A stretch of 64,000 bases of DNA from Desulfobulbaceae bacterium (GTDB lineage Bacteria; Desulfobacterota; Desulfobulbia; Desulfobulbales; Desulfurivibrionaceae), in contig SJBG01000003.1 in assembly GCA_004332195.1 (NCBI GenBank), positions 1 through 64,000 of the forward strand. The letters run 5' to 3'. Of the stretch, positions 18,209 through 26,882 are shown piece by piece (positions within the stretch are counted from its first letter, which is position 1; every line of letters begins with the position of its first letter). Below the pieces are notes generated by a model. That model was not told the DNA's origin, did no database searches, and was given only the letters and a program-made list of their open reading frames with translations. Position numbers and translations under genes: made by a program.

Positions 18209-19086
18209 AACTTTTCCCTTCTAAACTTCTTCTCTATCAAGTTCACCAATATAAAAAGAATGAGTGTTATGACAAAAAGTACAATGCCAATGGCAAAAAG
18301 GGCGTGGTAGTGGTCACCTCCCACAACTGTTTCGCCCATTTCCGCGGCTATAGTCGCAGTCATGGGCCGCGCCGGCTCAAAAAAGGATGTTGGCACCATC
18401 GCCGCGCCCCCCGCCACCATCAGAACGATCATGGTCTCGCCAATCATCTGTCCTCCTCCAAGAATAACCGCGGTTGAGACCCCTGGAAAGGCAGCGGGCA
18501 AAACCACTTTTGTTATAGTCTCCATCTTGTTTGCGCCGACGGCATAAGAGGCTTCTCTAAGTGACATGGGAATAGCGTTTAACGCGTCTTCGGCGATTGA
18601 GACAACATAGGGCATGTACAGCAGCGCTAACATCACTGATGCGGTAAATATTGTTAAGCCGACGGGAAGATTAAAAAGATTCATGACGGCAGGGGCAAGG
18701 ATGAGCAGACCAATAAACCCCATTACCACCGATGGCACACTATTTAACAGCTCAATAATTGGTTTTATAACATCTTTGACCGCAGGGCGCGCCACTTCAG
18801 ATATATAAATCGCTGCTCCTACGCCAAAAGGCACGGTGATTATCAACGCCCCGGCAGCTACCCATAGTGTCCCCATAATCAAAGGCAATATACCAAATTC
18901 AGGCTCGTAAACATGAGTGGGATGCCAGCCTCTGCCGGTTAAAAAATCCCATAGGCCGACAAAATTAAAAGCAGGCAAGCCTTGCGCAAAAAGAACTACG
19001 GCAATGCCCAAAAAGGAAATTACAGAAGTGAGAGCAATTAAAGTAATGCCCCATTCGATTATTTTATCTTTTGTAGCTCTGGTCAT
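18202..19086 (-). CDS. pstC: Phosphate ABC transporter permease
   Basis: Inner-membrane permease, 294 residues. Typical segments are FLTGRGWHPTHVYEPEFGIL, the coupling loop EASYAVGANKMETITKVVLP and AVILGGGQMIGETMIVLMVA. Six hydrophobic helices can be seen. It follows pstS after a 136-base gap that contains a terminator-like hairpin, and overlaps pstA at its 3' end. Confidence 0.95.
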   Translation of the reverse strand: MTRATKDKIIEWGITLIALTSVISFLGIAVVLFAQGLPAFNFVGLWDFLTGRGWHPTHVYEPEFGILPLIMGTLWVAAGALIITVPFGVGAAIYISEVARPAVKDVIKPIIELLNSVPSVVMGFIGLLILAPAVMNLFNLPVGLTIFTASVMLALLYMPYVVSIAEDALNAIPMSLREASYAVGANKMETITKVVLPAAFPGVSTAVILGGGQMIGETMIVLMVAGGAAMVPTSFFEPARPMTATIAAEMGETVVGGDHYHALFAIGIVLFVITLILFILVNLIEKKFRREKLW

Positions 19087-19158
19087 AGGCTTTGATTTTT
19101 AAAAAAAACTCCTGTCGTAATGTTAATGCATCATGATTTGCAAGATAGTTTTCAGACC

Positions 19159-19205
19159 AAAAAACAGGCCCGGACAAGAAGGAGTTAATGCCTTGCGCGG
19201 GCCTG
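19159..19205 (-). terminator. Terminator or attenuator between pstS and pstC
   Basis: On the minus strand CAGGCCCG (19198-19205) pairs perfectly with CGGGCCTG (19165-19172). The intervening bases can extend the stem (GCAAGG with CCTTCTTG), and the hairpin is followed by TTTTTT. It lies after the pstS stop codon and before pstC. A partial terminator here would give more PstS than permease, a common arrangement for binding-protein operons. Confidence 0.75.
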
Positions 19206-19222
19206 AATTTAAGTAGCGGGCA

Positions 19223-20059
19223 CTATTTTACAGGCCCTACAGGGACAAATTCTGCCTCCTTAACTATCTTTTGCCCGTCAGGGCTCATTATAAAATCCAA
19301 AAACCTCTTTGCAAGGCCCGTGGGCTCACCAGCGGTATAGATGAAAAGCGGCCTTCCGAGTGGATATTTTCCGGCTACTAGATTTTCGGCTGTCGCAGCC
19401 ACGCCGTCAACGTGCAGCGCCTTAATCTCCGGCCTCAGGAAGCCCATGCCGACATAGCCTATTGCACCCGGGGTGCCTGTAACCGTGCCTACGACCGCGG
19501 CGCTGGATGCCAGAAACAGGGCATCGGGTCTTTGTTTTTCTTTTCCTAAGATCTTCTCGTTAAATGCCTTAAAGGTGCCGCTCGCGACATCTCTGGAAGT
19601 TACCACAATTTTCTGGTCCTTGCCGCCCACCTCTCTCCAGTTGGTGGTCTTGCCCAGATAAATATCCCTAATCTGAGCCTTTGTAAGATTAGCGACCGGA
19701 TTTTCGGGGTGGACAATTACGGCCAGGGCATCCCCTGCAATGGTGTGTTCAACCACCTTTATCCCCCTTGCCTTTGCCTCGAGAATCTCCCCATCCCTTA
19801 TGGATCTTGAGGCTTGCGCCATCCCAATAGTGCCTTCTATAAGCGCTTTAATTCCGGCTCCGGAACCCCCGCCTCGCACTGATATTTCCGTGCCTGGATT
19901 CCTCTTCATAAACTCCTCTGCGTGCTTGACGGTGATTGGCAGGACGGTGGTAGAGCCTTGAAGCACTAACCTCTCTCTTGATTCAGCAACCGGCGCTGCT
20001 ACTAACCCTGCCATTAGGCCAAAAATGGCCGCCATCGTTACTGCAATTGACTTTTTCAT
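19223..20059 (-). CDS. pstS: Periplasmic phosphate-binding protein
   Basis: Solute-binding protein of the Pst transporter, 278 residues. A signal peptide (MKKSIAVTMAAIFGLMAGLV, cleavage near AES) precedes the mature domain, which starts with LQGSTTVLPIT. Phosphate-contacting motifs GGGSGAGIKALIEGTIGMAQ-type and TSRDVASGTFKAF are present. The start at 20059 is preceded by AGGAGG. First gene of the pstSCAB operon; regulation by phosphate is likely (see the Pho-box-like site upstream). No phoB or phoR is in the window. Confidence 0.95.
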   Translation of the reverse strand: MKKSIAVTMAAIFGLMAGLVAAPVAESRERLVLQGSTTVLPITVKHAEEFMKRNPGTEISVRGGGSGAGIKALIEGTIGMAQASRSIRDGEILEAKARGIKVVEHTIAGDALAVIVHPENPVANLTKAQIRDIYLGKTTNWREVGGKDQKIVVTSRDVASGTFKAFNEKILGKEKQRPDALFLASSAAVVGTVTGTPGAIGYVGMGFLRPEIKALHVDGVAATAENLVAGKYPLGRPLFIYTAGEPTGLAKRFLDFIMSPDGQKIVKEAEFVPVGPVK

Positions 20060-20319
20060 TCCACCTAACCTCCTGATCTTTTAGTTTTTGTAGTTTTTGC
20101 TTCGCCAGTGTCCGGTTACGCCAGCCGTTTCCGGTTTGGCTGTCAATACGGTTATCTACGGTTATCTACGATTATCAATGTTAAAATTTGACGGTTTTAG
20201 CCGCCTTGGTTATTGTCTTGCCTGATATTGCGCTGAAAATCAGTGCAATACGCAGGAAAACGGTAAAACAGGAACGTCACTTAGACATAGCAACCCATTC
20301 AGCTAAACCATACTAGAGC

Positions 20320-20353
20320 TATTATGTCGCCGGAATGTTACAGTAGTGTTAAG
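20320..20353 (-). promoter_or_regulatory. Candidate Pho box and -10 element upstream of pstS
   Basis: On the minus strand two 7-base units, CTTAACA and TGTAACA, are separated by four bases (20336-20353), the 7-4-7 spacing of PhoB sites. CATAAT follows 10 bases later (about 20320-20325) and could be the -10 box. It is about 275 bases from the pstS start. The region 20148-20180 also contains three near-repeats of GGTTATCTAC with a 10-base period. Sequence match only; degenerate against the E. coli consensus. Confidence 0.35.
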
Positions 20354-20489
20354 AAAAAATTATTTTTTTGTGAGCTGCCACTGGCGATCGGCCCCCGCCT
20401 TTTGCGGCAGGGCGGATTTCATTTGACCCGCTCAGGCTTCTTGCTTAAGGTGTGAGACTGACTGTGACCACCTGTCACTTTTCACTAAA

Positions 20490-20630
20490 GGCCACCTTGA
20501 AAAATTGCTCTTTCGCCCGATTTCTGCGTTATGCTCAAAAAAACATCCTCGGAATATCAACCATATCCTGCGGTAATTTTTTTTTACGTGCCTTGAACTC
20601 GAACAAAATAGCTAATTTTTCAAGGTAGCC
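20490..20630 (-). mobile_element. MITE-like element, copy C (141 bp)
   Basis: Same family, minus orientation, with a perfect TAAA target duplication (20486-20489 and 20631-20634). It lies between the pstS promoter region and fbp, 59 bases before the fbp start codon, with the left-type end (CAAGGTAGCC) facing fbp. Confidence 0.88.
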
Positions 20631-20689
20631 TAAAGAGTTGGAACAGCATAATCCGCACGCATAAAACATCCAACTAAGGAGAGCAAACC

Positions 20690-21709
20690 ATGAACAGACC
20701 ACTTGGCATCACGGTAAGTCGTCATATTATGGACAGCCAGCGCCTCCACCCCGAGGCCACCGGTGATCTCACCGGCTTGCTCAACGAATTGATTGTTGCC
20801 GCCAAAACCATTTCAGCTGAGGTCAACATGGCCGGGCTGGCCGATATTTTAGGGATGAGCGGCAAGACCAATATCCAGGGCGAGCATGTGCAGAAGCTTG
20901 ATGAGTTCGCCAACAATACCATCAAGCGCCGGATGGCCCGTTGCGGTTATCTTTGCGCTATGACCTCCGAGGAGGAGGCGGATATCATTCCGGTGGCTGA
21001 GGGTTATGAAGGCAAGTACACCTTGGCCTTTGATCCCCTGGATGGTTCATCCAACATTGATGTCAATGTCAGCATTGGCACCATTTTTTCCATCCATAGT
21101 CGCCTGAGTCCAGACGGTTCCCCTGGAGAGGAATCCGATCTGCTTCAGCCGGGACGTCGCCAAGTGGCCGCCGGCTACATCGTTTACGGTTCCAGTACCA
21201 TGCTGGTTTTCGCCACTAGCGACGAGGTTCATGGCTTTACTCTGGATCCCAGTGTTGGCGAATTTTATCTTTCCCACCCGGATATCCGCACCCCCAAGAA
21301 GAGCAAATATTTCAGTATCAACGAGGGCAATTACCACTACTGGCAGGAACCGGTGTGTCGCTATCTCGAACATGTTAAGAAGGTGGACAAGGCCACTGGC
21401 CGACCCTATAATGCCCGCTATATCGGCTCCATGGTCGCTGATTGTCACCGCAATCTGATCGCCGGAGGTATTTTCCTTTATCCCCGCGACAGTAAGAGTC
21501 CGACCAGGGCCTACGGCAAGATCCGTCTGTTGTACGAGGCCGCTCCTCTGGCCTTTATCGTAGAACAGGCTGGTGGCCGGGCGGTTACTGATGACGGCCG
21601 GGAAATTCTCGATATCCAGCCGAAAGAACTGCACCAGCGAGTGCCGGTGATCATCGGTAGCTCCCATGACGTGGACACGTTTCTGGAGTTCATGAACGGC
21701 AAAAAATAA
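20690..21709 (+). CDS. fbp: Fructose-1,6-bisphosphatase class I
   Basis: Gluconeogenic phosphatase, 339 residues, the usual length. Metal and substrate motifs FDPLDGSSNIDVNVSIGTIF (about 115-134), GYIVYGSSTMLVF, the ARYIGSMVADCHRNLIAGGI region and KIRLLYEAAPLAFIVEQAGG near the end are all present. AAGGAGAGC precedes the ATG. It stands alone, between a MITE copy and a convergent diguanylate cyclase gene. Confidence 0.96.
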   Translation: MNRPLGITVSRHIMDSQRLHPEATGDLTGLLNELIVAAKTISAEVNMAGLADILGMSGKTNIQGEHVQKLDEFANNTIKRRMARCGYLCAMTSEEEADIIPVAEGYEGKYTLAFDPLDGSSNIDVNVSIGTIFSIHSRLSPDGSPGEESDLLQPGRRQVAAGYIVYGSSTMLVFATSDEVHGFTLDPSVGEFYLSHPDIRTPKKSKYFSINEGNYHYWQEPVCRYLEHVKKVDKATGRPYNARYIGSMVADCHRNLIAGGIFLYPRDSKSPTRAYGKIRLLYEAAPLAFIVEQAGGRAVTDDGREILDIQPKELHQRVPVIIGSSHDVDTFLEFMNGKK

Positions 21710-21808
21710 CCGTGGTTAAGGTAAAAACTCTGCGATAGCTCACCTCCGCGCAAGTAGGAAGTGAGAAACGGCAAGCTTCTTGGTTACTTACTTATCCGGA
21801 TATGCCAA

Positions 21809-23959
21809 TCACGATATGCCGACCACCTTATCGCGGCCACTGTTTTTCGCTTCATAGAGGCGGGTGTCGGCCAGACGGAAGAGGTCGTCGAGTTGGTGGG
21901 TGGCGTTTTCCTCGCTGGATGAAATGCCGATGGACACGGTGATGGTCCCTTGATCCAAGCCGGAGAATGAATGTTCGGCCACCGCCTGGCGCAGCTTTTC
22001 GGCGGTCTGTTCGGCTTGAACGACGGTGTTGTGGGGTAGACAAACGACAAATTCCTCGCCGCCGTAGCGGGCCCAGATGTCGGTGCCGCGGGTTTCCCGG
22101 CGTAGCAGCTCGGCCAGTTCGGCCAGGACCACGTCGCCCTGTTGGTGCCCATAGGCGTCATTGATCCGCTTGAAGTGATCGACATCCAGGATCACCAACG
22201 CCACCGGGAAGTGGTGGCGTTGGGCCTCTTGTAGTTTGGTGGTGACCAGCTTGATGAAGTGGCGGCGGTTGTAAAGAGCGGTGAGAGGATCAGTAATGGA
22301 GAGTTTTTCGATTTCCTGGTGAATTAAGGCGTTATCCAAGGCGACGGCAATCTGAGCGACCAGGTACTCCAGGTGACGTATCTCGTCGTCGCTATAGTCC
22401 CGCAGGCTGCCGATGGCAAAAACTCCGAGCAATTTTTCCTTGTAGCACATGGCAAACCAGGCCAGACTCCGGGGTTTGATCTGGCCGAAACCGGTATCCA
22501 GCAGCAGGTTTTCCCCCGGAATATCTAGCATCACCAGGGACTTACGTTCAACGGCGCAGGCTCCGACCATGCCTTCGCCGACCTTGGTTGGCCGTAAACT
22601 TTCCTCACTGAGGCCAAACGAGGTCATCGGCATCAACAGGTTCTTCTTCTCGTCGTGCACATAAACCACCCCCAGACTGGAGTCGGTGAACAGCGCCATG
22701 GATTTCAAGGCCTTGGTGAGCAGCACATCCGGTTCCAGGGAGGTGATCAGCAACTTGAAAAGTTCGTTAAAACGGCTGATTCGCTGGTTACGGGTATCAA
22801 GATTGTCCAGCATCCGGTTGAAGCCCTGGCCCAGTTGCTCAAACTCGTCGTAGGTTTTCAGGTCAACCCGGACATTGAAATTGCCTTCAGCGGTATCTTG
22901 CATCGCCGCCACCAGGGCTTTAACCGGTTTGTTGGTATCTCGGTAGGCCAAGGCCGCCATCCCCAGGCTGACCAGAATGCCAATGGTAGTGAAGAGCAAG
23001 GCATCCCGATTGATGATGTGAATCTGTTCCTGGGCCTCATCTACGCTGATGCCCACCGCCACGCCCCCCAGAACGTTGCCCGCCGGATCGGTGATCGGAT
23101 CAGCCGCCACGAAAACCGGCACCCCTTCCAGATGAACTCGGCCGACAAAACCTTCCCCGCGAAGCAGTCGATTGGTGATTTCCTGGGGAACCAAAACCAG
23201 GGGACTGAACATGCTTCTGGGCATATCGGTGGCGCTGATGATTCGGGATTCCTGCAGAATGGAACCGAAAATCGCAGAGTCGACCGAGAGAAAACGATAA
23301 ATATTGTCCGGTAACCAAGAATCGTCGTTGAGCAGAATCCCACCAGTCAGAGTGCCTACTACCTCGTCGTCGTGGATTACCGGCACTGCCACCACCTGAA
23401 CCAGGCCATAGCGTTCTACCAGGGCGGCCAGTGCTTCGTCCTCCAGGTTCAACTGATTTCGGTGGAGACGAATGGTGGCCCGGATTGCCTCGCCGCCGGC
23501 AATGGCCTGGCCCACTACCCCTTCCAGTTTGAGGGTGTCGCCGCGGTGGGTTTTTTTACCCCGGCTGAGCACAACCTGGTTGCCATCGGTGACATACCAG
23601 AAATGCACGTGAGGTTGTACTTCGGCTAGGTTAACGAGCAGTTTGTCCAGTGCTACTTTCCTGGAAGCGGCCACCATCTCCTTGACCTGTTGCTGGCCCG
23701 CGGCCTGGATCAGGCTCAGCTTCAGGTCATCCATCCGTTTATGGTAGAGATGCCAACTGCTCTGAAGTTTGGCATAAAGGTCGGTGGCTACCCTTGCTTC
23801 GACTTGGTCGACCAGGCGGCCGGTGGTGTACCAAAAGATTCCCCCGGCCATGACGGCAATGACGATAAGGAAAGAGGAAAGGATCTTAAGACCGATGGGT
23901 AAGTAAAAGCGGCGAGCGCCCCAAGCTACCCGATGGACTTTTCGTTTCTCGTTCGTCAT
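21809..23959 (-). CDS. Membrane-bound diguanylate cyclase (sensor, HAMP, GAF, GGDEF)
   Basis: Makes cyclic di-GMP in response to an unidentified signal. About 716 residues. Order: transmembrane helix (about 20-42), a periplasmic sensor of roughly 280 residues of double-CACHE type, a second helix, a HAMP linker (about 335-385), a GAF domain (about 400-540), and a C-terminal GGDEF domain. The active site is YGGEEF, and RGTD five residues upstream forms the product-inhibition I-site, so the enzyme should be active and feedback-controlled. I chose the ATG at 23959 (GAGGGAAC upstream) over 23986. A PilZ protein that could respond to c-di-GMP is encoded at 26048. Confidence 0.93.
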   Translation of the reverse strand: MTNEKRKVHRVAWGARRFYLPIGLKILSSFLIVIAVMAGGIFWYTTGRLVDQVEARVATDLYAKLQSSWHLYHKRMDDLKLSLIQAAGQQQVKEMVAASRKVALDKLLVNLAEVQPHVHFWYVTDGNQVVLSRGKKTHRGDTLKLEGVVGQAIAGGEAIRATIRLHRNQLNLEDEALAALVERYGLVQVVAVPVIHDDEVVGTLTGGILLNDDSWLPDNIYRFLSVDSAIFGSILQESRIISATDMPRSMFSPLVLVPQEITNRLLRGEGFVGRVHLEGVPVFVAADPITDPAGNVLGGVAVGISVDEAQEQIHIINRDALLFTTIGILVSLGMAALAYRDTNKPVKALVAAMQDTAEGNFNVRVDLKTYDEFEQLGQGFNRMLDNLDTRNQRISRFNELFKLLITSLEPDVLLTKALKSMALFTDSSLGVVYVHDEKKNLLMPMTSFGLSEESLRPTKVGEGMVGACAVERKSLVMLDIPGENLLLDTGFGQIKPRSLAWFAMCYKEKLLGVFAIGSLRDYSDDEIRHLEYLVAQIAVALDNALIHQEIEKLSITDPLTALYNRRHFIKLVTTKLQEAQRHHFPVALVILDVDHFKRINDAYGHQQGDVVLAELAELLRRETRGTDIWARYGGEEFVVCLPHNTVVQAEQTAEKLRQAVAEHSFSGLDQGTITVSIGISSSEENATHQLDDLFRLADTRLYEAKNSGRDKVVGIS

Positions 23960-24012
23960 GATTGTTCCCTCAACGGTGATGCTCAATAATGCTTGGTAGC
24001 GGGGGTATAAGG

Positions 24013-24963
24013 TTATAGAGCTTCAATTTGGTGATGGTCCGGATAGTCTGCCAGGAAGTGTTCAAGTTTTGATAGGTTGTCAAGATTATAGATGGTTTTC
24101 CTGATGTCGGCCCCACTGGGCACCGTTTTGAAATAGCGGCCAATCTGGTTGCAGATGCGGGCCGGATGATGGCCGGGGTGATGCTCCCTGATCAAGGCGA
24201 GATGACGTCGGGCCGCTTGCCGACGAGTGGCAAGATTCGGGATGATGGGCCGGTCGGGAGAAAAAACCCAGGGTGCGCCCAGGGAGCCGCGGCCGATCAT
24301 GACCCCGTCGCAGCCGGTGACCGCCATCAGGGCCCTTGCTTCCTGGCATGAAGTGACATCGCCGTTGCCGATCACCGGGATTTGCACCGCCGCCTTCACC
24401 GCCGCTATCACCTCCCGGTCTGCCCGGCCGGTGAAACCCGCACTCCAGGTGCGGGCGTGGATGGTAACGGCGGCCCCACCACAATCGGCAATCATCCGGG
24501 CAAAATCAGGAGCGTTGATCGTTTGCCGGTTCCAACCGGAGCGGATTTTGACCGTCACCGGCAGCGGTGTCGCCCCCACCACTGCCTTAATAACCGCCGC
24601 CGCCCGGCCCGGGTCCCGCATCAGGGCCGCCCCCGCGCCTTTTTTGACCACTTTTTTGACCGGACAGCCCATATTGATATCAATGCCGTCAATGGGCGAC
24701 TCACTTAAAATTGCCGCCGCCGCCCCCATCACTTCCGGTTCCGCCCCGAAAAGCTGCATGATCACCGGACGCTCCGCGGCCACGGTCCGAATCAGCTCCA
24801 AAGTGCTGGCCTGATGGCGGACCAGCCCGTGACAACTGACCATTTCCGAATAACCGAGCCCCGCCCCGTATTCCCGGCAAAGCAGACGAAAGGCCAAGTC
24901 GGAATAACCGGCCATAGGGGCCCCGATCAGGGAGGACTCCAGGATAATGGCCCCAATTCGCAC
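24013..24963 (-). CDS. tRNA-dihydrouridine synthase (DusB-like)
   Basis: FMN-dependent enzyme reducing uridine to dihydrouridine in tRNA. TIM-barrel with LIGAPMAGYSDLAFR, GIDINMGCPVKKVVKKGAGA (catalytic cysteine in GCP), VTVKIRSGW, VTIHARTWSAGFTGRAD and IPVIGNGDVTS, GCDGVMIGRG. The likely start is a GTG at 24963 (RIGAIILESSLIGAP), preceded by AAGGTAGGG; the frame also opens with a TTG at 24990. It lies just upstream of the cyclase gene on the same strand with a 53-base gap. Confidence 0.93.
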   Translation of the reverse strand: MRIGAIILESSLIGAPMAGYSDLAFRLLCREYGAGLGYSEMVSCHGLVRHQASTLELIRTVAAERPVIMQLFGAEPEVMGAAAAILSESPIDGIDINMGCPVKKVVKKGAGAALMRDPGRAAAVIKAVVGATPLPVTVKIRSGWNRQTINAPDFARMIADCGGAAVTIHARTWSAGFTGRADREVIAAVKAAVQIPVIGNGDVTSCQEARALMAVTGCDGVMIGRGSLGAPWVFSPDRPIIPNLATRRQAARRHLALIREHHPGHHPARICNQIGRYFKTVPSGADIRKTIYNLDNLSKLEHFLADYPDHHQIEAL

Positions 24964-25106
24964 TTTTTCCCTACCTTCATCCCCAGTCAACGGTATCCCT
25001 CCTTCACCCCCTCTCAGCCAACCGCCATCTTATCATCAAAATTGGCCGATAATAGCCATTATGCTCTTTGGGCAAAAAAAAGAAATATAATAATTCTGCT
25101 TCCTGG

Positions 25107-25910
25107 CTAGAAACGAAAGAGATAACGAAAAAGCTGGTCGATTTGCTGAGGGAAGAAGAGCCAGAGCCAGGCGGCCATGACCAGGAAAGGGCCGAAACTG
25201 ATCACACTCTTGCCGCCCTTACCCTGGCGAATCATGGCCCCGATGCCCACCACCAGGCCCAGCGCCGAACTGGCAAGAATGATGAAGGGCAGAGCTTGCC
25301 AACCCAGAAAAGCGCCAAGCATGGCCAGCAGTTTAATGTCCCCGCCCCCCATGCCATCGCGACCGGTGAGCAGATAATACCCCTGGGCCACCAGATAGAA
25401 GGAGCCACCACCCAATAAAATGCCCAGACCGGAAGATTGCCAGTCCAACCCACTCAAGATGAAAGAGGCGGCAAACCCCAAAATAATCCCAGGCAGACTG
25501 ATGACATCCGGGATTAATTGATGATCGTAATCGATAAAAAAGATCGCCAGCAAGGCGGCGGAAAAAATCAGGTATACCAACCAGTCCAAGCTCAGCCCCA
25601 GACGCAACAGCAAACCCAGCGAGAGCAAGGCCATCATCGACTCCACCAAGGGATAACGCCAGGCAATTTTTTCGTTGCAAGCCCGGCAGCGTCGAAGGAG
25701 CACAACAAAACTGGCCAGAGGGATATTGTCGTACCAGCGGATTGCTGTCCGACAAAGAGGACAGCGCGAGGCCGGCCAGGCAATGGATTCGGCCGCTCCC
25801 GCCATCTGGGCGGGTAAACGCCCGATGACCACGTTGAGAAAGCTGCCGATCACCGCCCCCAGCACCAGAGCCGCAGTTATCAAAAGGTGATAAGGGATGA
25901 AATCTTCCAT
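25107..25910 (-). CDS. pilD: Type IV prepilin peptidase / N-methyltransferase
   Basis: Bifunctional inner-membrane aspartic protease that cleaves and methylates type IV pilin-like precursors. About 267 residues, seven or eight hydrophobic segments. The methyltransferase domain begins GAVIGSFLNVVIGRLP and holds two CxxC pairs (CPLC and CRAC). The protease aspartates are in DYDHQLIPD and GGGDIKLLAMLGAFLG. ATG at 25910 fits the usual N-terminus; an upstream GTG/ATG frame reaches 25937. No pilin genes are in the window. Confidence 0.93.
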   Translation of the reverse strand: MEDFIPYHLLITAALVLGAVIGSFLNVVIGRLPAQMAGAAESIAWPASRCPLCRTAIRWYDNIPLASFVVLLRRCRACNEKIAWRYPLVESMMALLSLGLLLRLGLSLDWLVYLIFSAALLAIFFIDYDHQLIPDVISLPGIILGFAASFILSGLDWQSSGLGILLGGGSFYLVAQGYYLLTGRDGMGGGDIKLLAMLGAFLGWQALPFIILASSALGLVVGIGAMIRQGKGGKSVISFGPFLVMAAWLWLFFPQQIDQLFRYLFRF

Positions 25911-26047
25911 CCGGCCATGGTATATGTAAATTGACAAAATCGCTGCTAAAATTTAGACTGTCCTTTCACCGTCCAGGTCTCGAGAAAATCAAGCTTTGCC
26001 GATCCAAGCTCGACAGCCACTTTTAATCGGACGAGAGATCAACTGCC

Positions 26048-26440
26048 ATGAATAAAAAAATTATCCGTAAAAACAGCCGGGTACCCTTCAAAACCGCTAT
26101 CACCATGCGTTTTGCCGACCGCAGCTACGAACACCGCGAAACCTCTGATCTCAGCCTCAAGGGGGTATCGGTGATCGGGGTAACCGGCCACAGGGTCGGG
26201 GAACAATGCGCCGTGGAGCTACACTTAAGTGGCGGCGACAGCAATGTCAGCCTCAAAATGCAAGGCGAGGTGGTGCGGGTAGGGCCGAGCGGTCTGGCGC
26301 TGCATCTTTTCGCCATCGACCTGGACAGTTTTTCCCACCTGAAAAACATCATTGCCTACAATCTCGACGATCCTGATCAGGTGGATAAGGAGTTTCTCCA
26401 CCAGCTTAAAACCGGAAAAACCAACGACTTAGATCGTTAA
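26048..26440 (+). CDS. PilZ domain protein, probable c-di-GMP receptor
   Basis: 130 residues consisting of one PilZ domain. The c-di-GMP binding motif RxxxR is RKNSR (residues 7-11) and the DxSxxG motif is DLSLKG, both intact. Such single-domain proteins usually convert c-di-GMP level into changes in motility, exopolysaccharide or pili. It is divergent from pilD and three genes from a diguanylate cyclase, which makes a pilus-linked role plausible but not shown. Confidence 0.88.
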   Translation: MNKKIIRKNSRVPFKTAITMRFADRSYEHRETSDLSLKGVSVIGVTGHRVGEQCAVELHLSGGDSNVSLKMQGEVVRVGPSGLALHLFAIDLDSFSHLKNIIAYNLDDPDQVDKEFLHQLKTGKTNDLDR

Positions 26441-26483
26441 GCGGACGAGACCTCGCCCCACCGTCCTCTTCAGGAGCAAAACC

Positions 26484-26699
26484 GTGTCTGTAAAGCGTCG
26501 CCACAATTCCAAGCCCGGGGCCAGACCATCCATTCACAAAACCCCCTTCGTGGTTATCCTGGGCTTCATGGTCCTCGGGATATTGATCAGAAGTGCCACT
26601 AAAGGCTACCTTGAAAAATTAGCTATTTTGTTCGAGTTCAAGACACGTAAAAAAAATTACCGCAGGCATATGGTTGATATTCCGAGGATAATTTTTTGA
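26484..26699 (+). pseudogene. Small single-helix membrane protein gene apparently cut by MITE copy D
   Basis: GTG at 26484 with CAGGAG upstream opens a frame with a basic N-terminus and one hydrophobic helix (TPFVVILGFMVLGILI). Codon 40 (AAA at 26601) is inside the target duplication, and the remaining 31 codons are MITE sequence. If the 141-base element and one TAAA copy are removed, the frame stays open for 45 more codons (beginning ESQRAPGQAILLGLSWYRKV) and ends in a TGA at 26884-26886 that overlaps the DHH gene ATG as ATGA. I infer that an 86-residue gene was interrupted. The family is not recognised. Confidence 0.45.
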
Positions 26700-26744
26700 G
26701 CATAACGCAGAAATCGGGCGAAAGAGCAATTTTTCAAGGTGGCT
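26604..26744 (+). mobile_element. MITE-like element, copy D (141 bp)
   Basis: Same family, plus orientation, with a perfect TAAA duplication (26600-26603 and 26745-26748). Its last base is T where other copies have C. It is 138 bases upstream of the DHH phosphoesterase start and lies inside a reading frame (see the 26484 entry). Confidence 0.88.
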
Positions 26745-26882
26745 TAAAGAGTCTCAGCGGGCGCCGGGGCAGGCTATTTTGCTCGGTCTGAGCTGGTATC
26801 GAAAAGTGAATTATCCGTCATCAAGAGAAATAAGGCCGCGTTTCAGTGTCAAAGACCATGCGTTGTATGGTATAAGTCAGAT

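Noticed and set aside
22655-23314. A 219-codon open frame opposite the diguanylate cyclase, and a 227-codon one opposite trpA
   Set aside because: Both are antisense to well-conserved genes with no domain or ribosome-binding site.
26604-26744. The MITE as a carrier of an outward promoter
   Set aside because: GATAAT and TTGATA strings exist in the element, but no pair has a 15-19 base spacing; only the translation-start idea is kept.
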